NCBI GenBank assembly: GCA_001275005.1
Contig: JWZX01002664.1
Location: 1 to 17,269 of the forward strand
Length of the DNA stretch: 17,269 nucleotides
Direction: 5' to 3'
Source: Chrysochromulina tobinii
Taxonomy: Eukaryota > Haptophyta > Prymnesiales > Chrysochromulinaceae
In this document: piece by piece, positions 9,401-14,988 of the stretch
How the letters are laid out: each line of letters begins with the position of its first letter
Numbering within the stretch: the stretch's first letter is position 1
Translations under genes and position numbers: made by a program
Notes under the pieces: generated by a model
Told to the model about the DNA's origin: nothing
Seen by the model: the letters and a program-made list of their open reading frames with translations, nothing else
Database searches by the model: none

Positions 9401-9524
9401 GAGGAAGGAGGAGTACTTGGCGGAAGATGAGTTTGAAAAGGCGCTCGGCTCTCCTCGCAACAAGTTCAATCAGCTCAAACCGTGGAAGCAGAATGAGCTA
9501 CGGAAGGCGGCTGCGCTGTGGTGA
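6483..9524 (+). CDS. Villin: six gelsolin repeats plus C-terminal headpiece
   Basis: The product is 1013 residues in one exon; ATG 6483 is the first ATG in the frame and lies just before the first domain. Six gelsolin-like repeats fall at roughly 20-120, 135-225, 245-355, 410-515, 530-625 and 640-735. Each core is visible: YVGDAYIVL/WYAFFWLG, GDVFILDLGLDIYQWNG, DDVFIMDNGSDIFVWVG, YAGDSYIVQ/YYWLGLGSS, GDCFVLLTPQVMFVWKG and EDVFLLDSFTTIWVWIG. The start of repeat 2 keeps the basic FKHVERGVYEKRLLHLKG segment, which binds actin and PIP2 in this family. A ~200-residue Ser/Pro linker (about 745-945) leads to a headpiece (952-1013) with YTYDQLKNKTPDELPSGVD and the terminal KPWKQNELRKAAALW. Villins cap, sever and bundle F-actin under Ca2+ and PIP2 control in the cytosol. 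Repeat 5 lacks the acidic residue after the VFIL-type strand, so that Ca2+ site may be weak. Confidence 0.96.
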   Translation: MPTSPRAHVDPFATAGKAAGLEVWRIENMAPVPVDPKSYGKFYVGDAYIVLKTTVEKSGALSWYAFFWLGAESSTDEQGAAALFTVELDDKLGGGPVQSREEQGLESDRFMQCFTAVQYLAGGVDSGFKHVERGVYEKRLLHLKGARMVRVTTVPMSASSLNAGDVFILDLGLDIYQWNGSESNKKERAKGLDVAMSIKDDERGGKARIMPVAQGEEPAEFWEALGGRGPVAPAIDDAPAPTVTSGGGGEMKLFKVSDSSGKLETTEVATGSLKRSMLVTDDVFIMDNGSDIFVWVGKGATDQEKRGGLATGTAYAEQAGRPKGTRVVKVMEGAEPTTFKANFEVWDAWVLPSDMAALMKRQGSSMSEMVRGNVAKSGERRDSIDVASDVADSPRLSLLHRQSSRSEAEDMPVGEVSVWRIEGFAKVAVPKDKYGQFYAGDSYIVQNSYMKGSKQIHTIYYWLGLGSSSDEKGAAALLTKQMDDALGGAATQVRVVMGKEPLHFIVLFKGKMVVHSGGKASSFRNRQDADSYDTDGISLFHVRGTDEYDTRAVQVAETSKSLNSGDCFVLLTPQVMFVWKGKGANESEMETATKIAEILKESRSLVPLNEGEEPSSFWAALGGEGEYPKTSVLDDASREPMLFCCSNATGTLKLEPIFDFGQVDLEEEDVFLLDSFTTIWVWIGSQSNSEESTMGVEVAQAYIRQQKYDELTPIVRVNSGSEPPIFTCHFLGWDSSLNQAYVDPYAAKLAAIAAKEQQKLADLTKGLDLSSVTPQRAVTLRSSSSGRNSIGGASTTSEATGTPSTPKESPAFASVSLRRSSRADTLESPRPAMAEPTASPVEVAKSKLRRISSFDRDGEILQSPRVGPDPTASPVEFAMPKLRSVKDPQASIAVEPPPQVPEWLSPLANCLSPKGDEKLSLESQTPREAPVPAPAPAPAAYEEPVAAGGKASYTYDQLKNKTPDELPSGVDPKRKEEYLAEDEFEKALGSPRNKFNQLKPWKQNELRKAAALW

Positions 9525-9875
9525 GTGGCACGTGCCGGTAAGGCGTATCGCATGCCGTGTGTTGAGGAGCTGCTATCATACACCCAAGGAGCAGAGCCTT
9601 GAGTGAGCTGCCGAAGAGCGTGGAGTCTTAGGAGGTGCACGGGATGGGACGCACGAGGCAGATGGGCCAGCACTTGGTGCGTGCTCCAAGGGCCTGGGGG
9701 GTGCCGTTTGGGGGTCGAGTATTCAGTATTGCCTATTGTAGTTGATGACGCCCAGGCCTGGCCAGTGTGCATTGATGTGACCCGATGGTGTCCAGCGTGG
9801 CGGGCGCGACGTGCTTGTGCAGCAGCGTGACGTGATGCCATGTCATCCTCAGCCAAGCTCAGTGCAGTCTACGCC

Positions 9876-9905
9876 GACCGCCGCGTGCCAGACCGCCGCG
9901 TGCCA
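9876..9905. repeat. 15-bp perfect tandem repeat, two units
   Basis: GACCGCCGCGTGCCA is repeated exactly at 9876-9890 and 9891-9905, followed by the start of a third unit. It lies in the non-coding region after villin. Confidence 0.95.
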
Positions 9906-10200
9906 GACCGCAGACGCGAGACAGTAGGCCGGACGTGTGAGAGCTGAGACAAGAGCGGAGTCGAGACGTGAAGATGTACGTGCGCCGCGCTGGTGGCTGC
10001 GTCACGAGATACCCACTGTGTAGCCGAATGCGTCCATAACATCATCTAATTTTGGTCGGGTGTCCATCCGTGCTTACAATTCGAAAAGTAATACTAATAG
10101 GTTTGCGGTTTGTAAGTTACCGTTTGCGCGGCGGCCTGCTCTAAGGGTTGGCGGACCGCGGAAGCGCGGTTCTCCCAACGCAACGGTTCTGCGCCGAAGA

Positions 10201-10208
10201 TATAAAAG
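10201..10208 (+). promoter_or_regulatory. Consensus TATA box (TATAAAAG)
   Basis: TATAAAAG is a full match to the eukaryotic TATA consensus. It points rightward, toward the 3' end of the - strand gene at 10355-11245, and no convincing + strand protein gene follows: the next + strand ATG (10357) opens only a 36-codon frame antisense to that gene. It may drive a non-coding or antisense transcript, or be fortuitous. Confidence 0.35.
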
Positions 10209-10354
10209 TCCCGACGCCAACGAGAGCCGAGAGCCGTGCAACGCCGCAGTGAGACGCGACACACACACACAGAGGAGACGACCGGAACGCAACTGCACGG
10301 TGCCAATCGGCTCGACGCTCGACCTCTCTGTAGTGGGTGTCTCCAGTCTCCAGT

Positions 10355-11245
10355 CTATGATGAGTATCGAGCGCGGCGGAGCACGAGGAATGCAGCAGTC
10401 ACCGCAGCTACAGCAGCCAGGGCCTGCGCCACTCTCGGCGAGGCGAGCGAGTCGAAGAGCGGGCTAATGTAGTCGTGGTGCCGCATCCGAAACCTCCAGC
10501 CCAAAGCGGCGCATGCACGCGCATGCATCTCGAAGGTTAGAGGCACGATGTCGGCTCCGTCCACAAGCGGTCGGGGAAACGGTGCGAGCAGCTCACCCTC
10601 CGTGCCACCTTGAGTGCCACCTGGGCGCACGACTCGCAACATAAGTCCACGGGCATCCAGGCCCATGATGCGGACCTTTTCCACGGGCTGCTCACGAGGT
10701 CCGAGGTGACATCCGAGGTGATACGCGATGGCCAGCAGCTTGGGACCATGATGCTCCTCGAGGTACAAGATGATGCTCGGAGCGGACGCGGCGAGCTGCT
10801 TGGCAACCGCAAGCTGCTCGACCTCGAAGGTCGACTTGAGCTCGAGTTTGATCACGCCCTTGAGGTTCACTGCCTTTGGTGTGCCACATACGGCAGCTTG
10901 CACGGCTACACCGTCAGGAAAGACCAAGCGCAACAGTCCACCCAGACCTTGCGAGAGCGCGCCACCCTGGGCGTCTGAATGGACGATGAAGCCTTTGACG
11001 AGCTCGTCGAACGAAATCGGATCGGTGACTACGCCATCAGAGGCGGTGAAGATGCCGCTCACACCATTGCCCAGGTTGGGTCTCACCCGCTCGAGCAGCG
11101 TGCTGAGAGCGATCGCCTTGCAGCCAACAAGTTTGCTGCCACCCACACCCGCAGGGAGCGTCTTACTCTCCAGCTTGGTTAGGCCCTTGACCGTCAAGGT
11201 GAGCGAGGACGTGACGTTGAGCCGGTCAGGTCCGCTGAGTTCCAT
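10355..11245 (-). CDS. Sulfite-oxidase-like segment fused to DUF2470-like domain, C-terminally membrane-anchored
   Basis: The product is 296 residues from ATG 11245, one exon, no signal peptide. Residues ~55-136 (GIFTASDGVV, then LGGLLRLVFPDG and AVNLKGVIKLEL) resemble the core of the molybdopterin-binding domain of the sulfite oxidase family, where a GGPLR segment is followed by a VK-W/R-I strand; the catalytic cysteine region of a full enzyme is not evident. Residues ~142-245 fit the DUF2470 family, which is found with pyridoxamine-phosphate-oxidase-like and haem-utilisation proteins: LYLEEHHGPKLLAIAYHLG, VRIMGLDARGLMLRV and LLAPFPRPLVDGAD. A single hydrophobic helix at about 272-290 followed by RRARYSS suggests a tail anchor. 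The DUF2470 assignment is moderately secure, the N-terminal one weaker. The reaction, if any, is unknown. Confidence 0.62.
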   Translation of the reverse strand: MELSGPDRLNVTSSLTLTVKGLTKLESKTLPAGVGGSKLVGCKAIALSTLLERVRPNLGNGVSGIFTASDGVVTDPISFDELVKGFIVHSDAQGGALSQGLGGLLRLVFPDGVAVQAAVCGTPKAVNLKGVIKLELKSTFEVEQLAVAKQLAASAPSIILYLEEHHGPKLLAIAYHLGCHLGPREQPVEKVRIMGLDARGLMLRVVRPGGTQGGTEGELLAPFPRPLVDGADIVPLTFEMHARACAALGWRFRMRHHDYISPLFDSLASPRVAQALAAVAAVTAAFLVLRRARYSS

Positions 11246-11443
11246 CGTGCGGCGTGCCTATCGTCCACACGCTGGCGTCGCGGGGCGCACATCACAACAG
11301 GACTCTCGAATAGTGTGAATGTGAATGTGTGTTGTGCTATTTTGCGTAGGTTGGCGACGTCGACCGCGGACATTATCGATTCGCGATTATAATAAAACGC
11401 GCAGCTGAGCGCCCACCGCGCTCACACATCTCACTCGTCATCA
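11246..11443. promoter_or_regulatory. Intergenic region between two - strand genes
   Basis: These 198 bp hold the 3' UTR of the NZF protein gene and the promoter and 5' UTR of the DUF2470-like gene. An AT-rich block at about 11386-11398 reads TTTTATTATAAT on the - strand, roughly 145 bp upstream of ATG 11245. It could serve as a TATA-like element or as a 3'-end signal for the upstream gene; I cannot tell which. Confidence 0.35.
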
Positions 11444-12385
11444 TCATTGCTGCGCACAGCTTCCGTCGGAGGGGTTGACGACCACGTCGTCGGTCAGATA
11501 GGACCGCTCCACAAAGTGCTTGGCGCCCGCGCGCGTCATGACAGAGTAGGTGTCACCGCCGGCGTCGTACGCCATGATCTTGCCGTATGTCCACGAGCCA
11601 TCCGAGCGAGAAACCTGTACGAGCTGCCCTACGTGGAAGTCGCCCGCCGGGTTTCCAAACGTGCCGTCGCCCGTGCCCACCCCGATGGCGAACAGCGACG
11701 TCGGCTGGCTGCTGCTGCCGCTGCCCCAGCTGCACGAAGGCGTGTCGGAGGTACCTGCGGGCGCGGCCCACGCGCTTGTGCTCTCTCTCGCAACGCTCGC
11801 CTCGTTGGCCGACGCACGCAGCTCCTCGCCCTGCAGGCTCTTGGCGAGGTCGGCGTCCCGCTGCTCCTGCACGTGCCGCTGGCGAGTAGCCTCATCGGAG
11901 TCCAAGCCGCCGCGAGGCGCGCCGCAGATCTCGCACGCCGTGCTACTTGGCTCATTGAGGAACGTGCACGCCTCGCAGGACCACAAGCCGGAGCTGGAGC
12001 GCCACTGCCCCACGAGTTCCTGGGCAAGGTCCTGCCCGCCCTGCGTGCGCTCGTCGTCGCTGGCGGCATCGGCAGTGCCCGGCCCGTCCTCGGGTACCTG
12101 GATGATGATGGCCTGTCCGGGCTCGCAGCCGTCGGGGACGGCGATGTTGAAGCTGCGCTCGCCAAGCTCAACGGTGAACTCCATGCCAGGATAGCACCCC
12201 TCCGGGACCACTACTTCAACCGAACCACTCGCGGCGGCTGGGGGCAGGTCGATGGACAAATTGATCTCATCGCCGGGCTGGCAGCCCGCCGGGCACACAA
12301 CGGAGAGCACGGTGCCCTCGTACTCGATCGTGAACTCGTCGCCGCCATAGATCCCGTCAGGGACCTGCACAATCACCTCGGTCAT
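11444..12385 (-). CDS. NZF (RanBP2-type) zinc-finger protein with N-terminal beta repeats and C-terminal SH3/Tudor-like domain
   Basis: The frame is open upstream, but the first ATG is at 12385, giving 313 residues. Two copies of a ~45-residue beta-rich module (about 3-48 and 55-98) share the pattern VPxGxxPGxxFxVxxxxxxxxVxxPxGCxPG. Residues 134-157 are an NZF finger, LWSCEACTFLNEP…ACEICGAP, with zinc ligands Cys137, 140, 151 and 154. It keeps the Thr-Phe pair (141-142) and the hydrophobic residue before the last Cys (Ile153), the ubiquitin-binding signature of Npl4-type NZF fingers. A charged helix with RDADLAKSLQGEEL follows (about 176-189), reminiscent of ubiquitin-interacting helices but not an exact match. 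Residues ~249-300 (FHVGQLVQVSR…WTYGKIMAYD) look like an SH3/Tudor-like barrel. A ubiquitin adaptor role is an inference. Confidence 0.78.
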   Translation of the reverse strand: MTEVIVQVPDGIYGGDEFTIEYEGTVLSVVCPAGCQPGDEINLSIDLPPAAASGSVEVVVPEGCYPGMEFTVELGERSFNIAVPDGCEPGQAIIIQVPEDGPGTADAASDDERTQGGQDLAQELVGQWRSSSGLWSCEACTFLNEPSSTACEICGAPRGGLDSDEATRQRHVQEQRDADLAKSLQGEELRASANEASVARESTSAWAAPAGTSDTPSCSWGSGSSSQPTSLFAIGVGTGDGTFGNPAGDFHVGQLVQVSRSDGSWTYGKIMAYDAGGDTYSVMTRAGAKHFVERSYLTDDVVVNPSDGSCAQQ

Positions 12386-12571
12386 CACGCCGCCGCCGCC
12401 GCCGCACGCAAGAAGTCGCGCGACACAAAAAACACCAAAACAACTCGACTCTTCGTATGTGGAAGAAGTCCGCAAATGTCAAGTTTAGAACCGTATGGCT
12501 TATCCTGTGTGAAGATGAGAATTCTGAATGAGAATTCTGGTAGCCCCAAACTTGGAAACCCCGCCGCAGTC
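12386..12571. promoter_or_regulatory. Short divergent intergenic region between NZF gene (-) and 5-phosphatase (+)
   Basis: 186 bp separate the two chosen start codons. The segment is clearly more AT-rich than the genes on either side and contains a 13-bp tandem repeat (ATGAGAATTCTGA at 12515-12527 and ATGAGAATTCTGG at 12528-12540). In-frame ATGs at 12476 and 12515 could extend the phosphatase by 32 or 19 residues. The intervening codons are A/T-ending, unlike the rest of the gene, so I treat this as promoter and 5' UTR. Confidence 0.5.
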
Positions 12572-14638
12572 ATGAATGCGAACGGGAGCGAGGACATCCA
12601 GATCAAGTGCTTCACATGGAACGTGGGCAACGCGGAGCCGAGTGCGGCCGAGCTGCAGCACTGGCTGCCGGACGCCGACGTCGACAAGTACGACCTTATC
12701 GTCGTCGGCACGCAGGAGAACGCATTCAAGGTGGGCAAGGGGAAGAAGAACAAAGGGGTCACTTCGCCTGACGATCCGAGAGTCGCATCGCCGCCGCCGG
12801 GGGGGCTAGAGTCTCAGGAGACCATGGCAGATATGTCAAAAGTCAACGACAAGGCTGCAGAGGAGGACCGCGAAAAGGCGGCAAAGGTGTGGGACGGCAT
12901 GTTGGCCAAGCGTCTGGGCGATGGGTACGTGAGCGTCAAGGAGATTTCGCTCTGGGAAATGCGCATGTCCGTGTTCGCCAAGAAGGTCCACACGAACGGC
13001 CCCTCTAAATGCATCTCGTCGGTCGGCTTCGCCAAGTCGGCCACCGGCGGTCCGGGAGGCCTGATGGGCAATAAGGGCGGCCTGTTCGTGAAGCTGACGT
13101 TTCGCGACACGACGTTCGCGTTCATCTCGTGCCACCTCGCCGCGCACAGCCATAAGCTCGCCGCGCGCAACGAGAACTGCCAGGAAGTGCTGCGCGAGAC
13201 GGCCAAGCTCGGCTCGCCCTTCCTCGACGCCGTCTCCCAGTTCGATCACGTTTTTTGGATGGGTGACCTTAACTATCGCATCGACCTCAACATGAACCTG
13301 TCCGAGCCCGCGTACGCCGACGAGCACAAAGCCGATGCCGCCGGGCTGGCCGCGCACCACGCCGCCGTAACCGAGCTCATAGCCAAGGAGGCCTGGCCCG
13401 AGCTTCTCAGGTGCGATCAGCTCAACCAGTGCAAGGCGAATGGCGATGCCTTTGTCGGCTTCGAGGAGGGGGCTGCGACGTTCATGCCCACGTTCAAGGT
13501 CCAACGCGTGCCGGGCACGTACTACAAGGACCAGCGCATCCCGTCGTACTGCGACCGCGTCCTGTGGAAGTCGATGCCGCCGCTGCGCGGGCATGTGACG
13601 CAGACGAGCCTGATCAATGTGCCCGCGGTGTCCACCTCGGACCATAAACCAGTACTTGCCACTTTTGCGGTCAAGCCGACCGAAGCGATCGTGCCCGTGC
13701 CCGGTGCGTGGGGTCGCTCGATCAAAGAGCGCCGTCCGGGCACCTCCTTCCCGCTCGTGCGCGTCCGCTCGCTGCGCTTGTATGACCTGCCGGACTTTGA
13801 CGTTGGCGGTGGCTCGGACCCGTACTGCATCTTCTACACCAACCCGCACGGCCTGCTCGCCGACGACAAGCATGCTCCATGCACCACCATCAAGTCCGTC
13901 AAAGGGTCTGCCAAGACCGGGAGTCCGACGAAGACGGCGCCCACGTCCGCGCCCCCGATCGATGCTTCAGAGGTGAGCCTCAACGCCATCGCATCTCCCG
14001 CAGCCGCTCCACAGGGCGCCGAGGTGGCAACCGCGGCCTTGTCGGCCGAGGATGCGGCCGCGGTCAAGCTGCAATCGATCCAGCGCGGCCGAATGGTCCG
14101 CAGTGCAAAGGGCGGCGCGCCCGAGGAGCCGCCGCCCGAGGAGCCTTCGCCTCCGGAGCCGCCGCCGTCGCCGCCCTCGCCGGAGATGAGAGAGAAGTCT
14201 GCTCGAACGCGGCAAGCCAACGGCAAGAACCCTCGCGCGACGAACTTTAGCGACGAGGAGGTGCCTCTGCTGCAGCTGCGGATGGCCGACCCGTCGCGCC
14301 TGCCCTTTGTGACGCTGCTGGTGGCCGTCGTGGACCGGGACTTCCTCCTCACCTCTGGCGATGATGATGTGATGGGTAAGGCAATGATCCCACTCACACC
14401 GACGGATTGGAAGCCGGGGGAGCCGGTCCCACATGAGTACACGATCGAGCTGGACATCCCGATCTGCTCAGGGAACGCCTCCAAGGGCTTCGGCAACCTG
14501 CAGGCGACGATCACCGTCTCTTTCGGCGAGAAGCTCGACGGTGCGTGGCAGCAAGCCTTATCCGAGAAGGCGGGTACCAAAGCGAAGACGATGGCCAGCA
14601 ATGGCAAGCTCAACTGCGGCATGTGCTCCGTCGCCTGA
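12572..14638 (+). CDS. Inositol-polyphosphate 5-phosphatase with split C2 domain, IQ motif and CaaX tail
   Basis: The product is 688 residues from ATG 12572, one exon. The 5-phosphatase domain (about 10-365) shows all core motifs: TWNVGN (15), VGTQEN (45), GNKGG (166), SCHLAAH (186), the signature WMGDLNYRI (229), PTFK (306), RIPSYCDRVLW (322) and TSDHKP (355). It should remove the 5-phosphate from PI(4,5)P2, PI(3,4,5)P3 or soluble inositol phosphates. A C2 domain follows in two parts: residues ~393-445 (LYDLPDFDVGGGSDPY) and ~550-655 (VAVVDRDFLLTSGDDD). Between them lies a ~100-residue insert with an IQ motif (LQSIQRGRMVR, 500-510), a calmodulin-binding element, and a proline/glutamate-rich stretch. 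The protein ends CGMCSVA, a CaaX box (Cys685) with a nearby cysteine, so farnesylation and possibly palmitoylation are predicted. Upstream in-frame ATGs exist (12476, 12515). Family call is near certain. Confidence 0.96.
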   Translation: MNANGSEDIQIKCFTWNVGNAEPSAAELQHWLPDADVDKYDLIVVGTQENAFKVGKGKKNKGVTSPDDPRVASPPPGGLESQETMADMSKVNDKAAEEDREKAAKVWDGMLAKRLGDGYVSVKEISLWEMRMSVFAKKVHTNGPSKCISSVGFAKSATGGPGGLMGNKGGLFVKLTFRDTTFAFISCHLAAHSHKLAARNENCQEVLRETAKLGSPFLDAVSQFDHVFWMGDLNYRIDLNMNLSEPAYADEHKADAAGLAAHHAAVTELIAKEAWPELLRCDQLNQCKANGDAFVGFEEGAATFMPTFKVQRVPGTYYKDQRIPSYCDRVLWKSMPPLRGHVTQTSLINVPAVSTSDHKPVLATFAVKPTEAIVPVPGAWGRSIKERRPGTSFPLVRVRSLRLYDLPDFDVGGGSDPYCIFYTNPHGLLADDKHAPCTTIKSVKGSAKTGSPTKTAPTSAPPIDASEVSLNAIASPAAAPQGAEVATAALSAEDAAAVKLQSIQRGRMVRSAKGGAPEEPPPEEPSPPEPPPSPPSPEMREKSARTRQANGKNPRATNFSDEEVPLLQLRMADPSRLPFVTLLVAVVDRDFLLTSGDDDVMGKAMIPLTPTDWKPGEPVPHEYTIELDIPICSGNASKGFGNLQATITVSFGEKLDGAWQQALSEKAGTKAKTMASNGKLNCGMCSVA

Positions 14639-14704
14639 TCTCGGACACTACCTCGGGGCGACCAGTAGCAAGCGCTGCCTCCGCATGTGCACCGTCGCCT
14701 GAGC
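14597..14704 (+). repeat. Duplicated CaaX-encoding 3' end of the 5-phosphatase gene
   Basis: Copy 1 (14597-14640) encodes the true C-terminus, SNGKLNCGMCSVA-stop. Copy 2 (14661-14704), 64 nt downstream, is identical at 33 of 44 positions by my count and encodes TSSKRCLRMCTVA-stop in the +1 frame. The block GCATGTGC-N-CCGTCGCCTGA is shared. Copy 2 lies in the presumed 3' UTR. Confidence 0.8.
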
Positions 14705-14988
14705 ATCCATATGTTCACCATTCTCATGTCTCAACACATACGGTCAAGTTAACGTCACAATCACGTTCCGTTGAGCGAGCATTCAGGACATGTTACACAG
14801 TGTTGTGTTCGACCTCGGGAGGGGTACCCCGTTCCCCCGTTGACAGCCGATACGGTGGGCTAAAAACACGCCACGCGAAAAGTCGAGTTAGCTCGCGGGA
14901 ACGTCGACAGAAACGGAGCGGAAATGTGAATTAATAATCCGACGTCAATGCGGGGCAACTAAGCCGGCGCGCGCCACGGAACCTTTCT
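14639..14988. other. Intergenic region between 5-phosphatase and MFS transporter
   Basis: Besides the second CaaX-coding copy (to 14704), this 350-bp stretch holds the 3' UTR of the phosphatase and the promoter and 5' UTR of the transporter. An AT-rich block at about 14927-14939 (GTGAATTAATAAT) lies ~50-60 bp before ATG 14989. No other gene is evident. Confidence 0.5.

Larger units (their letters stand above)
9525..10354. other. Gene-free convergent stretch after villin
   Basis: This 830-bp stretch holds the villin 3' UTR and the 3' UTR of the - strand gene ending at 10355. It contains a perfect 15-bp tandem repeat (9876-9905), an AT-richer segment (about 10030-10115), a short self-complementary GC stretch near 10157-10172, a TATA box (10201) and a small (AC)n run near 10259-10271. 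ORFs here are short, lack conserved features and seem to be chance. I could not fold any part into a tRNA or recognise a snRNA or 5S gene. Confidence 0.55.

Noticed and set aside
10085-10200. Possible small RNA gene upstream of the TATA box
   Set aside because: No tRNA A/B box pair, no 5S internal control sequence and no recognisable snRNA core could be found by eye.
11447-12571. Open frame continuing ~375 codons upstream of the 5-phosphatase domain
   Set aside because: It starts from a non-ATG codon region and is antisense to the NZF gene, whose - strand product has clear zinc-finger and repeat motifs. The upstream part is Arg/Ala-rich shadow sequence without motifs.
12476-12571. N-terminal extension of the 5-phosphatase from ATG 12476
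   Set aside because: Codons here end mostly in A/T, unlike the rest of the gene, and include a 13-bp tandem repeat. It looks like 5' UTR, although the longer start cannot be excluded.
12836-14727. Two long - strand ORFs (345 and 297 codons) opposite the 5-phosphatase
   Set aside because: The + strand encodes every catalytic motif of the family. The - strand frames are compositional shadows common in GC-rich genes.
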